A stretch of 64,000 nucleotides of DNA, from the NCBI GenBank assembly GCA_905331475.1, contig CAJNYU010001450.1:1-64000 (forward strand). Direction: 5' to 3'. Under the pieces are notes generated by a model that saw nothing but the letters and a program-made list of their open reading frames with translations, searched no databases and was not told the DNA's origin. This document shows, piece after piece, positions 36,643 through 50,100 of the stretch. The first letter of the stretch is position 1. Each line of letters starts with the position of its first letter. A program made the translations under genes and the position numbers. The stretch comes from Rotaria socialis. Taxonomy: Eukaryota > Rotifera > Eurotatoria > Philodinida > Philodinidae.

Positions 36643-38588
36643 GGTCACTATCTACGCGTATATTTACATCTATTGATGCGAGGCATATTTAATCGAGCGT
36701 ATAAAAGGAAAGAAAACGTAGTCCTCATAATATCGACTACTAGCGAATTGCTTGTTGTCATCCATCACTGAGTTGCAACGAATGAAGGATATAGAACAAA
36801 ATTTTATCGTAGCTTTTAATCATAAACAAGCAGACAAATTTGATGACTTTCGATGCTGACAAATTATAACATGATTAGATAAAAATTTTAAAAAAACCTA
36901 CATTTCTTTTGAATGCATCAGCAGCAATCAGCTGTAGACATGTTCTAAAGATTTTTAAATATTAATCGGCATGTATAATATAACAGGCTACTTAAGACAA
37001 TGATATACGATATCAATATCAGGTTTCTTTTTTTCCAGTCTATTAATTATTTTGCTTTGTTGCTTTATACAGACTTCCCATCGATTTGATATCGATATTG
37101 TGTAAATGCAAATTTATTTTTAACATTGATCTACGTAGATACTTATGACGATTTTAGTTTTTTTGTTAATTTTCAAATCGAAGAATCTTTATTGTTCTCC
37201 GAAAAGTGCGCTAACAGAAGGAAAATAACAAGAGAACAACGATAATATTTTCATATAGCATACTTAATTAAATTTTTCTTGAGAAATCTAATCGTACTAT
37301 TTAAACATTATGAATTTTTAAAAAATTAAAAATAAGAATGGTTAATACATTCAAGAATCTATCTTAGACTTTTAAATGCTATCCATGTTACTGTAAAATA
37401 GTGCCATGAGAATAAAAAATATTAACCTATCTTTTAGTACTAAGATCGTATGTCTACGCAGTAATTTGCGTTTTAGTTCTACATATTTTTCAGCATGAAG
37501 CATACTCTCTATGATAAGTTCATATTCATAATCTAACATTTGAATATATCCTACTGACTCATTTGCATAAAAATCTCAATAATCATATGTAGTTCATCTC
37601 CTGTTCACTCATTGGGCGATCAATTGTTACTGAGAATCGCCAGCAATCAACAACAATCATGGTTAGGGGTGGACCATTTTTTTTAACGGAACTGAATTAA
37701 TGACATTAATTAATGACTTCCATTAAGCATTAATATTAATGGTTAATGAGAAACATTAACATTAATATAAAATTAATGTTAATGGCCCACCCCTAATCAT
37801 GGTATTAAATGTAAATCGTTATAAAAACATCGCTTTTCTTTGTTAATTTTAGCGCACTTCTTTTTACTTCTATTAGTATCACCATCGATTTAACTGCTAA
37901 GTATTCAACCGTCTGATATTCAAATTATCTCGCAGTATGAATTATTTCACAGTTGAAACATTTTCAAAAAGAAAAGCATCTACTTCATTCCTTTTTTTTT
38001 CTAGCATAAAAATATCGATAAAAAAAAGTGCGCAATCATTAATATCACATTTATCACTTATGTTGTTTTTCATACTCGATTATAATATCAATAATAGATA
38101 ACAATTTTGACATACGTATATTCATCGATATTGATTCAAACTTAATGTGATGAGTACACAATAATTTAAATATAGATCGACTGTTTATGACAGTTTCTTC
38201 AGAGCCAATCAAACTGTCAGAATGTTAGTTTTTTTCCAAAATAAATTATCTAACTGACGATAAGATCAATTCAATTAGTGAAAGTTTACAAGTATTTCAC
38301 GATGAAACAAGTTCCAAAACAAAATACCATTGAGTTACATATTTACTGTAGCATAGAAAATTGATAAATGCATATTATCAGTATAAACGATAATACCTTG
38401 CAATGGATTACTGCTAGCTTCTTTAATTGTAGCTCTTGCCTACTCCCGAACAGTAATAGATCAACAGTTGAGACAATAGTTTTGGAAACTAGATAAGCTC
38501 ATACCATTTAATTTTTCACTCAAATCAGGAATTATTTGTCCGCCCTAATTACACATCAACGCAAATAAATTTTTTTATCCTTTTCTTT
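36643..38588. other. Kv upstream region with a short hAT-type MITE
   Basis: No gene is seen. The only clear structure is the 132-bp element at 37664-37795. The remainder is AT-rich and presumably includes the Kv promoter. Confidence 0.45.
37664..37795. mobile_element. 132-bp hAT-type MITE with perfect 8-bp target duplication
   Basis: It starts TAGGGGTGGACCATT and ends AATGGCCCACCCCTA, a 15-bp inverted repeat with one mismatch, flanked by ATCATGGT on both sides (37656-37663 and 37796-37803). TAGGGGTGG ends with 8-bp duplications are typical of hAT elements. The interior is nearly all ATTAAT/TTAATG units in both orientations, so most of the element can fold on itself. Confidence 0.93.
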
Positions 38589-39415
38589 TTATGGGAAGAA
38601 ATACGGAAAAGAGGAGAATATATTAAAATCTTCTGAGGACATAAGGGGGATGGAGTTCAAAACGTTACTATCAAGCCACCTAAGACTTTCCTCGATACTC
38701 GGAACGAATGCTATTAGTCGTTTTGGCAGGTACACATATTTTATTACAATTTCGTTGTTCAAACATTGGTTTCTAAACGAATTCAATTTTAAGTAATATC
38801 GATCTATCTATTGAATTATTCAAGTGAACCTTATATTTCCTCCAGTATTTTATGTACAGGTTCTCAAGCGATTTTTCGTTGAAGAACGATGAGAAAAGAA
38901 AATCGTTCAAAAACAAAAAACCTAAAGTTTGCTTCAAACAGATATAATAGAAATGTTCGAGATCGTTCTTTTGACAACAAGTAACCAGTAGAAAAATACA
39001 GAATAACCAATTAGATAGGGGAAGAATATATGCGTCGAAAAGATTCCGGTGAAATTGGTGTGCCGAAGTACCACAGGATTTCACAATGGTTTCTCTTGCC
39101 GTAATCTTACTCTTGAACCTCGTAATCATTTTACTCCAGCCTAATTTGCACGATATATGACAACCTAGATACTTGAAGCTGTTCACTTATGGTGGTTTGT
39201 GATCTTCCATTGAGAGAGAAAAAATTAGGATTACCGATCGCACGCGCTATCAAAAATGGTTCTGCTTTTTCGTAGTTAATTGGTTGTACGGATAATATGG
39301 CGCAGTATTCTAGACATTCAAATCACTTTTAAGTTTAACTTCTATATCCAGACATTGCTGGACACAACTCAGCTTTCATCATTCCTCCAATTATGCATGC
39401 CAAATCGTCCTAAAA
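38589..39415 (-). pseudogene. Decayed non-LTR retrotransposon reverse transcriptase
   Basis: Minus-strand translation from about 39410 begins DDLACIIGGMM, which fits the catalytic (Y/F)xDD motif and following strand of a reverse transcriptase. After a stop and frame changes it continues with FKYLGCHISCKLGW and a basic KITAR block, the thumb region order (KYLG...) seen in LINE-type enzymes. A final stretch (KYVYLPKRLIAF) lies in another frame to 38589. At least one stop and two frame changes occur, and the finger domain, endonuclease and any 5' part are missing. It is a dead 3' fragment. An intron-like TTTTTTTAG directly before the DD motif is probably chance. Confidence 0.6.
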
Positions 39416-42400
39416 AAATTAATAATGACACGATTTATTAGCTATTGATGCGAATAAATTCTTGAACTGCTGTTCATTCATTTAATTTCTAGGCGAACCA
39501 TTCTGACCACCGGAAACTGCATCTTATTCCGTCCAAAATAGTCGCAAAGTTTCACATGTCATTTAGTATATGCATGCACAAGGATTTACTGCACCTACAC
39601 AGTTGATTCATCAACATCAAAAGAATAATGATCAATATAATAGTTGGGCACTTCGTCACAAATGAAATCTCACAAGAACCACATGTAAGGATCGAATCCG
39701 TGCGAATAAATCACTGCGGTGCTGTTGCCAGCTTTCCACGTCTCTACTTTAATCACCATCTCCGAATGCTTATTTATATTAGACATAAATATCAGTTGAA
39801 AAACATCCAAGACTTGTCAATCAAAATATTCATCTGTTGAGAATATACCAAGACGAATTAAATCGATATTGACTAACTGTTCTTGAATAAGCACTACACC
39901 TTGGTCGATCATTTCGGCCATGCGAGGAAGAATCTTGTACTCCCTGACTAGGCTATAAAATTATGTAATAATGTATTTATTTTCACCGAATATCATCGTA
40001 TTCCGCCAGCTTGTCGTGCGAGCAGCTTTTTTACTAGAAAACAATCATCGTTTACAGGCCGTTTAAGACTGTTCACTCACCGTTTTCTGAGACGTGGATA
40101 AAAGAAAATAAATCAAAGCAGCTAAATTGATAAACACTGTATCTATTATTGAATATATCTAGTTGAGAATAAATGTGAGCATAATAAACGATCACAATAG
40201 GTAGAATCTGTAAGTGAAATGATAGAAGTAAAAAATAAATAAATAAACACATAGGGCTGATCATGATCTAAACATTGCGATGTCGAATAAGGTATACAAG
40301 TCATGAACAACAATAAAGTTTCCAGGCTATCGTTGACGAAAGAACGAATTATTTTACAATGCATGAATGCTTTGAACTTTTTCTTTGTTATATACAAAGA
40401 AAAGTAAAAACAAGTGAGAAAGCTCATTATTTGGAATTTTTTTTGCTTCTACTTTAAACTTACGGACGTGCCTTTTTGGTGCCCCCCCCCCCTCAGAAAA
40501 TCTAACTTTGTAACAGAAGCTCAACATTTAGTGTTAGCATCGAATGATGCAGCGAAATTTCACTTTCCCACATGTATGTGCATATATGGCCTATAGGCTT
40601 TCCGCAAAGTAGTCGAATGCCAACAAACTTTCGAGTCAACGTTGCGTCGTCTACTATCGGGATAGATTAACTCTTGTGTTTAAATGTTCAGCGAGAGCAA
40701 CTTTACCTGTTCCCTTTCTGATGATATTATAAGTTCGTCTTCAAATCGGTTCATTGTAAGATATCAGCTTTTATATACGACATAGTTTACGGAAGATGAG
40801 TTGTTATTGTTTTAGTTAAAAATGAAACCATCGGTAAAGGTTTATGGCAACAAGATGAAACAAGTATTATTCGCGTGTCAAAATTCATCAAAGTTAAATA
40901 ATGAGAATTGATTTTCTCGTATGTTGCAAAGTGGAAAATTGGAAAAATTTGTACTAGATATACAGCATTAACGAAAACGCAAAAGAATGCAATTAAAGAA
41001 AAACATTATTACAGCACTATGTTAGGATCAGAATAATAAATTCTTTTTGAGGTGAGAAACCAAAATAAAATAATGATTGTAATAGTAACGGAATAAAAAG
41101 AATTTCATAAAAGGCGAACGAAATTCTCTAACTTTATGTTAATATGCAATTTTTAATATTAATATTAATTTTAATGATTAATCAATGCAAAATCTTTCGA
41201 ATACTAGTGCAATCTGTTTCTCGGCAGCATACTATTTGAATGACAGGAACACTCTAATGTCGATAAGAAAACTTAGAAAAATTGTATAAAGCAAAATAAT
41301 TGATCTCGAGGAACGGACCATTTCAATATCGATTGCCGTTCTCACTTTGCACGAGAGCGGAAGACAAAAAAAAGAAAAAAAAGCTTTCCCTTGGAACACT
41401 ACTATGCTCTATATACAAAAAAAAGCGGAAACATCGGATTTGCATCCGCTTGTTATGTGTACAGCAAAAATTGAGTAGATTTATATATCTTGAGAATAAA
41501 TCTGAGAAAAAGTACACTCAAGAGAAAAGCACTGTACCCCCCCACCCCACTCGCACCTCAGGGGATGGTCTGGTCAATAATGACAATTTTTTTGATAACT
41601 CAGCCATTTCTTGACTTCAAAAGTTATCGTGTTAACGGCCGGACATACTGACCGAATCTAGAGTGTACTCACTTTTTGAGTACACAAAAAGTAACATACG
41701 CGATCATTCATGGTTTGACTGACAATGCTAAGGCTTTTAATGTTTCATTCGTCTAGCAATACAGCATAAAAGACTTCATTTAATCCATTGAAAAAAGTTA
41801 AATCCAACATGACGCCTGGTGCTAGAAAAATGTTATGCTGCATCTCTTTTATGCTGAATTTCGCACGGAGTAAAACTTTCAGTAATCAGCCATTTATAAT
41901 AAAATGGATCTCTTTTTTTTGGAACATAGCATAGCTAATATAAATCGGAAATCGATTTAATCATTCAATAATAGTATACTAATAAACAGACGCATTAATC
42001 ATATTTCTCTTCGTTAAAAATAACAGACGATTAGGTACTTTAGTGCAAAGAGAAGGTTTATTATTTCACTTTATTTTTTTCGACAGTAGAGAGATATGCT
42101 CGATTAAAACAGTCTATATTTTCAAAATTTGAAAATTCAAGATCTATTGTCCGAAATAATTACTATCGACAACACGAGTCTCGCATCAGCAAAAAATATA
42201 CAGCCGCAATCTATCAACTTTACCGAAGCCATTTTGTTAGTTAGGATTTTAAATAAATTAAGAAATAACCAAAACAATACGAATATAATTATAGATGATT
42301 TTCTTATCCACTAACAGTTAGTACGAAGGAATCAATTTTATTGTTGTTGCTTTTTTATTGATGTGAAGGATAGTGAAAAGCTATTTAATAATTAAAAATT

Positions 42401-44796
42401 GATGTACATAATGAATACCTCTTTTGTTATTTCCAGTTAGCTTACTGTTAGCCATTTCTAAAATAGCTTTTGTTTGAACTATCAATTTCACCAATAATTA
42501 TATATGTGACAAATTACTCTTGAAGAATTACAGAGAATTAGTCAGAAAAGTGTGAAATTTGTAACGAATCCATAAAATACAAGAATTCACAAAGAACTCA
42601 TCAGCGATCTTCTAATAAATCCATAGACTAAAAAGGAGTAAGAATGAAACTAAAACATTTTAAAGAGCTTTCATAAAGGAAGACTATACCTAGTGAGTTA
42701 TTTTTCTGGTGATCTTATTTTTTCAAATACATAAATGTTCTGAGTATATATATTCTATATAAATTTCGTACGATCATATATCAGAAATGTATACAAGAAA
42801 CTTTTATGAGGTATATCCAGTTGTCACAGACATTAAAATGATTATTCAAGAATAAACAGTCGACGATTTAAATTTCAATCTTAGATATTAGACTAATCAA
42901 ATTTCATTATTTTTATTTAGATGAATTTGAATCATAAATTGGGCGACGAGTACAGTCAATTTATTTGAATTCATCTTGAGAAATTAACATTAAAAGTGCA
43001 TATTATTAGAAAATATCGATCATAATTTTGTTTATTTAAACCGAACAAACAATAACCGCAAGTATTAGTGACATGCTAAGAAATCAAAATGTATTTTTCT
43101 TTATATAGATCAATCTGCAGTAAAACTGCATGAGCAAATATTATTTTAAAAATCAATTTTTATATTTGTTTTTCCATTCAGATGAATCGTAGCAATATTT
43201 TTAACGATAAATATTCAAAAAATTCAATTAAATGTATTTGCGCATTTGACTTACGTTAGTACACATACAACTACGAAAGTAATTATTAGTTTAAAAAAAT
43301 AACAAAACTATGTTTTTAATATTTACAAGAGAGCAAACGACTAAGAAATTTATCACTTCTTCACCGAAGAGAAGCATTTTTAGCTAAGATGACAATGTCA
43401 CTGTAGACTACTACGGAATCCTTATTGGTCTCAGACGGATTCATCTAAAGAAACTTGACTAGGGATTTCATTTTTTATCAGTCCGTATATGATATGGGAC
43501 AAGCAAGCGAGTGACATTGTAGTACGTAATTTATCTTTCTTCGTTACGAAGCAGAGAATAACCGATGATGACTTTTAACGGTCATAGAGTAGAAACGTTT
43601 AGAATACACAGAAAAAAAGAACAGAATCAGAGATGTTCCCATTACGATACATGAAATAGAAGATGTTCGACTTTATTAAATTAGTTTATCAAAATCAAAA
43701 AATATTCTTTCCGTCATAATGAGAATTCTGGGTAATTAAACTAGGTAGTTTTCAGCTAAATTTCTGTGAGATTCACAATTGCAATGGTCAAGTTTATGCA
43801 GATATATGGAAATATAACATGATTATGTGTCAGCTTTAAGAAATATATTTTGTGGCTTAGTATTTTTTTTCACATTAGATCGGGCATAATGTATTTTATG
43901 TATAAAAAAAAATAGAGTATTCTAAAGTTTACAATTGTTGATTTCTTCAGAATAGTGGCATAGTTACGCTTTCTCGCTTTCTTTCATTCGTTCTGTAATG
44001 TCATTCACACAGCAAAAAAACAATTTTCCTTTTTTTCGTTCTAGATTACCTACAAAGTAGTAGAACGAAAAATTATTCCGTTTCATTTATTTATTCTTAT
44101 TGCAGAACGAGGACAATTGCTACCCGATGTCTAAAAGACCTTCTGTAAAGATAAACAAAACGAAGTGAAGCTTGCATTGCAATTTTTAAGCAAATTTCAA
44201 AAGTCTTGATTGTGTACTCTTTACCTGCATCGATTTGTTAAATCAATTTTTGCTTTACAGGTAGCTATATTCAATTATAGACTGTAACATGAAACATTTG
44301 TGCCGACAAAGAGATTTTTGGCTACAGGTAAAATTTTCTTTACCAATCGTTTTACAAAGGCGCGTGATTGATAAAATATAGCATTAGACTATTTGTGTCT
44401 AAGATCTGAGTTTCTTGGAGATATTTTTGTCTGATACCCTATCTACAAATAGAATGAGATTATAGCTTTGTGTTGTCACTTCAAACAGAATTTTAAAAGA
44501 AAAAATGACCTCACATTTTTTTCTCAATTGACGTAATACAGAATGTGTGAAAAAGGAGCCTGCTTCTTAAAACTACTGAAAGAAAAATATCAATGTCTTC
44601 CTCTAAATAAAATTAGCGTCGTTCAACAGACGCTCTCAAGCCTTGTTCAACATAGCTGTCGCGATCTTATAATGTTTAGCAAATTTAAGAGATCTTTTCT
44701 GTCTTGCCTTGCTGCTATTTTCAAAGATGATGATCAACGCTCCGTGATTTGACAATCACGAAACAGAAATCTTTAAAATTGCATTAGTTTCTATGG
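39416..44796. other. Gene-poor stretch with scattered repeats
   Basis: No supported gene in about 5.4 kb. A possible orphan last exon (acceptor ATTGTTTTAG at about 40815, then an open stretch with GKGLWQQDETSIIR to a stop near 40900) has no partner exons. A poly-C tract of 11 lies at about 40483-40493. Dispersed repeat copy C is at 41425-41690. A small perfect inverted repeat TTTTTCGTTCTA/TAGAACGAAAAA occurs at about 44035-44072. Confidence 0.4.
41425..41690 (+). repeat. Dispersed repeat, copy C
   Basis: Same family and orientation as copies A and B: GCGGAAACATCGGATTTGCA, TTATGTGTACAGCAAAAA, a GGTCTGGTCAATAATGACA block, GGCCGGACATACTGACCGA and the right-end hairpin GTGTACTC, ACTTTTT, GAGTACAC (41663-41685). 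It is shorter internally than copy B and carries a C-rich insertion (CCCCCCCACCCCAC near 41537). Confidence 0.8.
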
Positions 44797-46078
44797 CAAG
44801 GGGGAAAAAGCGGATTTGGGATTTTGGGATTTTCTTCGGATCCCGGGATTTTTTTGGGATCCCCGGGATTTTCATGGGATTTTCTGGATCCCATCTTACT
44901 CAAAATCCACAATTTTTTTTTCTAGATTACCTATAGTTTTGAAGATGCGTATCGTGCCTCCAAGTTCTCTGCCTCTTATTTCATGAAGCTGTGATGATAT
45001 TCATGCTTTTACAAGTAGAAAACTTTTTAGCCATTATAATATAAGTCTTAAAAAATCGCCTATAGAGATAACTACTAAAATAACAAACATGGAATAGGCT
45101 CTATATTTCTTTTTGCTTTATCGATGAAAGAGAAATGAAAAGTAATAACACTGATATCAACTGGCATAATCTGTAGCATCGTCTCAGCGATAAGATTCGT
45201 TTTATTAAACAAACTGATTGGTGAATTTGTCTCAGTTAATCAGATTATGAGTGAACTATTTCATATGCCAAGTGCAAGCAAACTATTTATTCACATATTA
45301 TCTCTTTAAATCTATTAAAGTTTGAAGTAAACTGTTGATAAATAGCAAGGCAATACAGTTGCACACGAAATTGATTTCTCAAACTCTTGAGAAAAACGAC
45401 ACCTCCGCACTTTCATATGTAGATGAAGTGCTTTGTTTTGCCTATGTTAACATAATTTACATTGAATTTTACGTTGTAGTGTTCTTTGCCATCATATGAA
45501 TAATCTTGAGTTCTATTTCATGAATCCTTCATAGATTTCTTTCTATTCACAATTATACCTTAATTCATACTTCATAGAAATANNNNNNNNNNNNNNNNNN
45601 NNNNNNNNNNNNNNNNNNNNNNNNNNNNNNNNNNNNNNNNNNNNNNNNNNNNNNNNNNNNNNNNNNNNNNNNNNNNNNNNNNNNNNNNNNNNAAAAGTTG
45701 CTCTTTGTTTTTATCCCCGCGATACATTTAGTGACACCGCCTCTGTGTTAGATTTTCAAGAATACAACTCATTTTGTACATATCGATACCCTATTCATAA
45801 TGAAATGATTTTCAAAGCTTCGAACACATTAAATAATATTTTCTATGCATGAGAACGACTCTTAATTTCATTGTGCTTCATAAAACCATATAAAGCACTT
45901 CCGAAATAGCTGTACTATTTTGGGATCCCCGGTGGATTTCTGGGATTTTGATCGGATCCCTGGGATCCCCATGGGATTTTCGGATCCCCGTGGGATCCCC
46001 GGATTTTTATTGGATCCCTTGGATCCCCATGGGATTTCATGGGATTGGGGATCTTGGGGATCCGCTTTTTCCCCCTTG
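44797..46078. mobile_element. 1.28-kb hAT-like element with GGATCC-rich subterminal arrays
   Basis: It starts CAAGGGGGAAAAAGCGGAT and ends ATCCGCTTTTTCCCCCTTG, a perfect 19-bp terminal inverted repeat. It is flanked by the identical 8-bp sequence TTCTATGG (44789-44796 and 46079-46086), as for hAT transposition. Just inside each end is a dense array of GGGATCCC/GGGATTTT-type units (44815-44893 and 45920-46065). The middle is AT-rich with no transposase-like ORF in what is visible, but 110 bases are undetermined (45583-45692). I infer a non-autonomous element; an internally deleted autonomous copy is possible. Confidence 0.9.
45583..45692. other. Assembly gap (110 N)
   Basis: A run of undetermined bases inside the hAT-like element. 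The gap length may be nominal. Confidence 0.99.
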
Positions 46079-46704
46079 TTCTATGGTCTATGAATCTTTT
46101 TTTCTTAGTTTTTGTGTGCGTTTGGATGTGAAAAGCTTGGTAGCGTAGCCCTTTTAGAGCTAAACTGTGTAACTAACATATATAATTCGTAGACTTACTA
46201 AGTTAATGAAAAGTAGGTCTAGTGAAAAATCTACCTTGTTTTGTGAAATCTATAATTAGGGCATAACTTATTTGCATATGTCTAGCTGTAATGAAGGCTG
46301 CTTGTTTAATGGCTTCTTTAATTGTGTTCAAGGCAACTTGCCAAGATCTGTATTGGCAGCCCTATCCGGTTTTTATGGTCTGCAGTGTGAGTCTAAGTCG
46401 GCTGACAGTATCTGTATATGATACATCTTGATTTTTTCGTCTAGCCTAAAACGAAAAGATGGGGAAAATCGCAGTTTAACTAGTCTAGTCCCTAATTAGC
46501 TGAAATATGAACTTATTAATATCTTTAATAGGTAAACCTGAATTTGATCGAAAGTCAAAATATTGAAAGAAAATATATGCAAAATAAAAGCGTCGAAAGA
46601 TATATGAAGCTAGCTAAAGAAAAGATATTGTTATTATGCCAGGTTAATAATTTATGTTAGTATTTAAAGTAGTAAACTCATATCGTACGAGGGAATGTCC
46701 CTGG

Positions 46705-46925
46705 GTGTCTCTGGAATTTCAACCCAAAATAAATGGGTGTTTCCGGTCGAGTATTGGTATCTCAAATAAAAATAAATTAGCGGCTGAGAGAAAACGAAGA
46801 AAAAAATCTCAGTGAACAAATTTTGTAATACCCTGAAGGGTACCACCACTGATTTGTTGGCAGGGAGATACCAATAATTGACCTGAAACACCCATTTACT
46901 TTTGGTTAAAATCCTAGAGATACAC
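46705..46925. repeat. Foldback repeat with about 60-bp arms
   Basis: The left arm 46705-46763 (GTGTCTCTGG...ATTGGTATCTC) and the right arm 46865-46925 (GAGATACCAAT...TAGAGATACAC) are imperfect reverse complements sharing AAATGGGTGTTTC. The spacer is about 100 bp. It directly abuts the element at 46927, so the two may form one composite insertion. Confidence 0.75.
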
Positions 46926-46926
46926 A

Positions 46927-47192
46927 CCATAGTCAACTCTCCCTAGAAGAATCCCCGGGGAGTTATCTGGCCAAAATCGATGAAATATCTAATTATTAAT
47001 AAATTCTTCTAAATTTAAAAAAATTAAAAAGTTCTTTTTTTAATTTAAAAAATTTCATCAATTCTCCCCAGAGAAATCCCTGGGGAGTCCCCCAAATAAA
47101 AAGTCCCCGGGGACTCACGACAGGTACTCCCCAAGGATTTCGTTATTTTGCGGGAACTCCCCGGGGAGTCGTCGGGGGAGAGTGGACTATGG
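46927..47192. mobile_element. 266-bp MITE with CCCCGGGG palindromes
   Basis: It starts CCATAGTCAACTCTCCC and ends GGGGAGAGTGGACTATGG, so about 16 bp of the ends are inverted repeats with one mismatch. The interior has several palindromes of the type ACTCCCCGGGGAGT (one near the left end, four in the right 100 bp) in an otherwise AT-rich background. Flanks give at most a CA dinucleotide duplication, so the superfamily is undecided. Confidence 0.7.
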
Positions 47193-50100
47193 CAGAAACC
47201 GTCCCGTGTTAGATAAAAATGACAAGTCTTAAATAAAGCATAAGAAAATCAATTATTATTAAATGCATGATTTTTATTTAATTTTTCTTGTAACGACGTA
47301 TGATAAGCCACCTAGAAGATCAGATGCGTAAATGCGCTTTTTAATCGTATTCGGTTGTTGCATTTATCGTAGACTACTGCTTTTTAAAAGTTGTATGTAG
47401 ATAAAAATATTGTCCACTCTATTGACTAGTAACGTATTTGACAAGTTAGATCTCTCTTTGTGTTTGATATATATTTTCATTTGGCGCCTCATTTACATAA
47501 TTTTTGAAAGCAGAAATGTTTTACTCGACATTTTGATATTTCGATATTTTGATTTTCGGCGTTTTTCAGGAGAATACTTTAATAAGGAGGAGGCGACAAA
47601 ATCTCACTCTTCAACTTACACTCATAATTTTCTTCGAAAATATGCGTGAATTTCACAAAACTTCATGAATCCGTAGCTCTAACTTCTTTTTATTTGTTCA
47701 TATCGAATTAGATTTAAACCACTCTTTTTCAATGGTATAAACATGCGATGCTATTGGGTAATTTAGAAGTTGGACAAAAATCTACTCTTATGTTCATTCA
47801 TAACCTACTCGTAAGCATAGACTAAACTGAATAATGAAGTTATATGATATTATATCGATCAGCGCGTTTTGCGATATAGAGTGGTAGATCCAAATTCCAT
47901 CACTGATTTTGAAAAGTTCCAGTAAAACCTCTATATTTCCGCTTCCTGAAGTCTGTTTGAGCTGATTTTTAGATTCCGGAATAGACAAAACATTTTTCTA
48001 TCGAATTGTATAATTTTCATCAAGATACGATTCGTTTTGAGTGAGCAGCAACAAAGATACAAACACCTACTTTGATTTTTGTTCCGTTCTGCCCATGTCT
48101 TAATTACATCATTCCAGCCAAAATGCATAGGATTGGCATAAAAAACATGTTTTCAGTCAGAATATCATAATTTTTTCGAAGGAAAATTACATCATTTGAT
48201 TCAAGAGATCAAGCTCTATCGATTGATATGTTTCTTATTACGAATAAATATATCTTTTATATATTTTTTCTCGTAACAATCAACTTTTTCGTTTGATGCA
48301 ATTTAGTAATGTAACGTAATTCCATCGCACCAGCTATTCGTCTTTCCTTATTTCATCATGTGATAGAAAATACATGTAAAATTGTCCATCATCAGTAATG
48401 AAAACATTGGCGCTAGTTCAACTACATAGTTTTACTAGACAATCTTTACAAAAAATGTAGCTGAACTCAGTGGCAATCTGTTAATGAAAAGTCANCTTTG
48501 TTGCTGCTCACTCAAAACGAATCGTATCTTGATGAAAATTATACAATTCGATAGAAAAATGTTTTGTCTATTCCGGAATCTAAAAATCAGCTCAAACGGA
48601 CTTCGGGAAGCGGAGATATTCGATATTTTTTATCAGATTTGAATATCGTGATGGCATTTGGAACAACCACTCTATATATATATTAGTATTATCTTATTAG
48701 CAGAATTCTTTGAATGCATATTTGCATTATTATTATTTCAAACGGATATTTAAAGCGTTCTGTACAACGAACTTTCTCGCGATTTTGAAGAAGTAAGCGG
48801 TAATATCTATATAAGCACAGGATAACTAAATTGAGAATGTAGACATAATTGGATCAAATCACAGCGTCTGGCGATATCGACACAAGCTTTACATAATTAG
48901 TTTTTAGAAACATTAACAGTTAACATAAAAGTCAGTGAGTTAGACATTTGTCTACTCATAGATCAACTTTTCATTAAAAATAGAAGCATTCATTTTCATA
49001 CTTCTTCTCATCATCATGAATATATGATTTCCTCTGTTTCTATCAGGAAGGAAAGTCGTGCTAACTTACTATTGTGCTACCCAATAATTGGTTTTTTAAT
49101 ATATAAACATTGTTTTGACATTTCTCTCTGCTTACCTAGGTATTGTTACACTTTCCTAAATCAAAAAGGAACTTCATGTCTTACAGCCGACAAGTCAATA
49201 TATATGTGGCAGGCGAGTTTGGAATAGTTTTTCTCTTAATTTTTTTAATAGAATTTTTGTTGAGATCTGACTTTAGAAATTCTTATATTTAGAATTATTC
49301 CTTGCATCTTTTTACAATGAGCTTTTAAATAATTCGACTCTGTCTATTTTTTAAACTATGGGGCCATTGAATTTATCTGAGAAATATTTCTTCTCTATTC
49401 TGTTTTTCTATAATCTGTTATCACGAGCAGAAGAAAAAGAAAAATATATTTTTTCGATTAATCATTTTTTTCGCGCATTCCAATCTCAACTGAATTTCTC
49501 ATGTCAACTATGACATATATTTCATGCTACATTCGCTTTAAAAAGATTCTTTTGATTGAGATGCTAATTCATTATCTTCACGTTGAAGTTTGTTGGAACA
49601 CTGAGTCATCGCTGCTACATTCTTTATCGTTAGCTGTTTCTGCAGGAGCTTACAAGATTAGCTTTATCATAGCTGATCTCACCATAATCATCTGAACTGG
49701 TGAGTTCATGGCTCGATTTTGAGACATACTCTCAGTTCATTCAACAAATAATCGCTTAGATGTTGTCATAGCATTTGACATGTGTTGTTTCTCGCTTTGC
49801 AATAAAGTCTAGGAATTTTTATTTATCATACTCTTAACTTAGATGTTAGTTGTTTTGTTGTTCCAATGTAGTCAATCTTTGTTGATTTATTTTGACAAAT
49901 TTATTCACTTGAATCTCTTTCTGATACTGAAAGTGGGAGACAATAGTAATACTACAAACGATTTTTCAATATATATATATATGTTTACTTGCATTTTGTA
50001 ACGTAAAGATAACAGTAAATCAGCCAGGTAATAAAAAAAAGGAAATGAAATTTAACAAGCACTTCTACTCTCTACCAATTTTGACAACTGATAAAGGCAA

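Noticed and set aside
40815-40905. Orphan last exon with GKGLWQQDETSIIR
   Set aside because: It has a good acceptor and an open frame, but no upstream exon in phase could be found; mentioned only in the region note.
41300-41614. 104-codon frame at 41.3 kb
   Set aside because: It lies within and just upstream of dispersed repeat copy C and reflects poly-A/Lys runs.
46664-46936. 90-codon frame at 46.7 kb
   Set aside because: It is produced by the foldback arms; the translation is of inverted-repeat DNA, not a gene.
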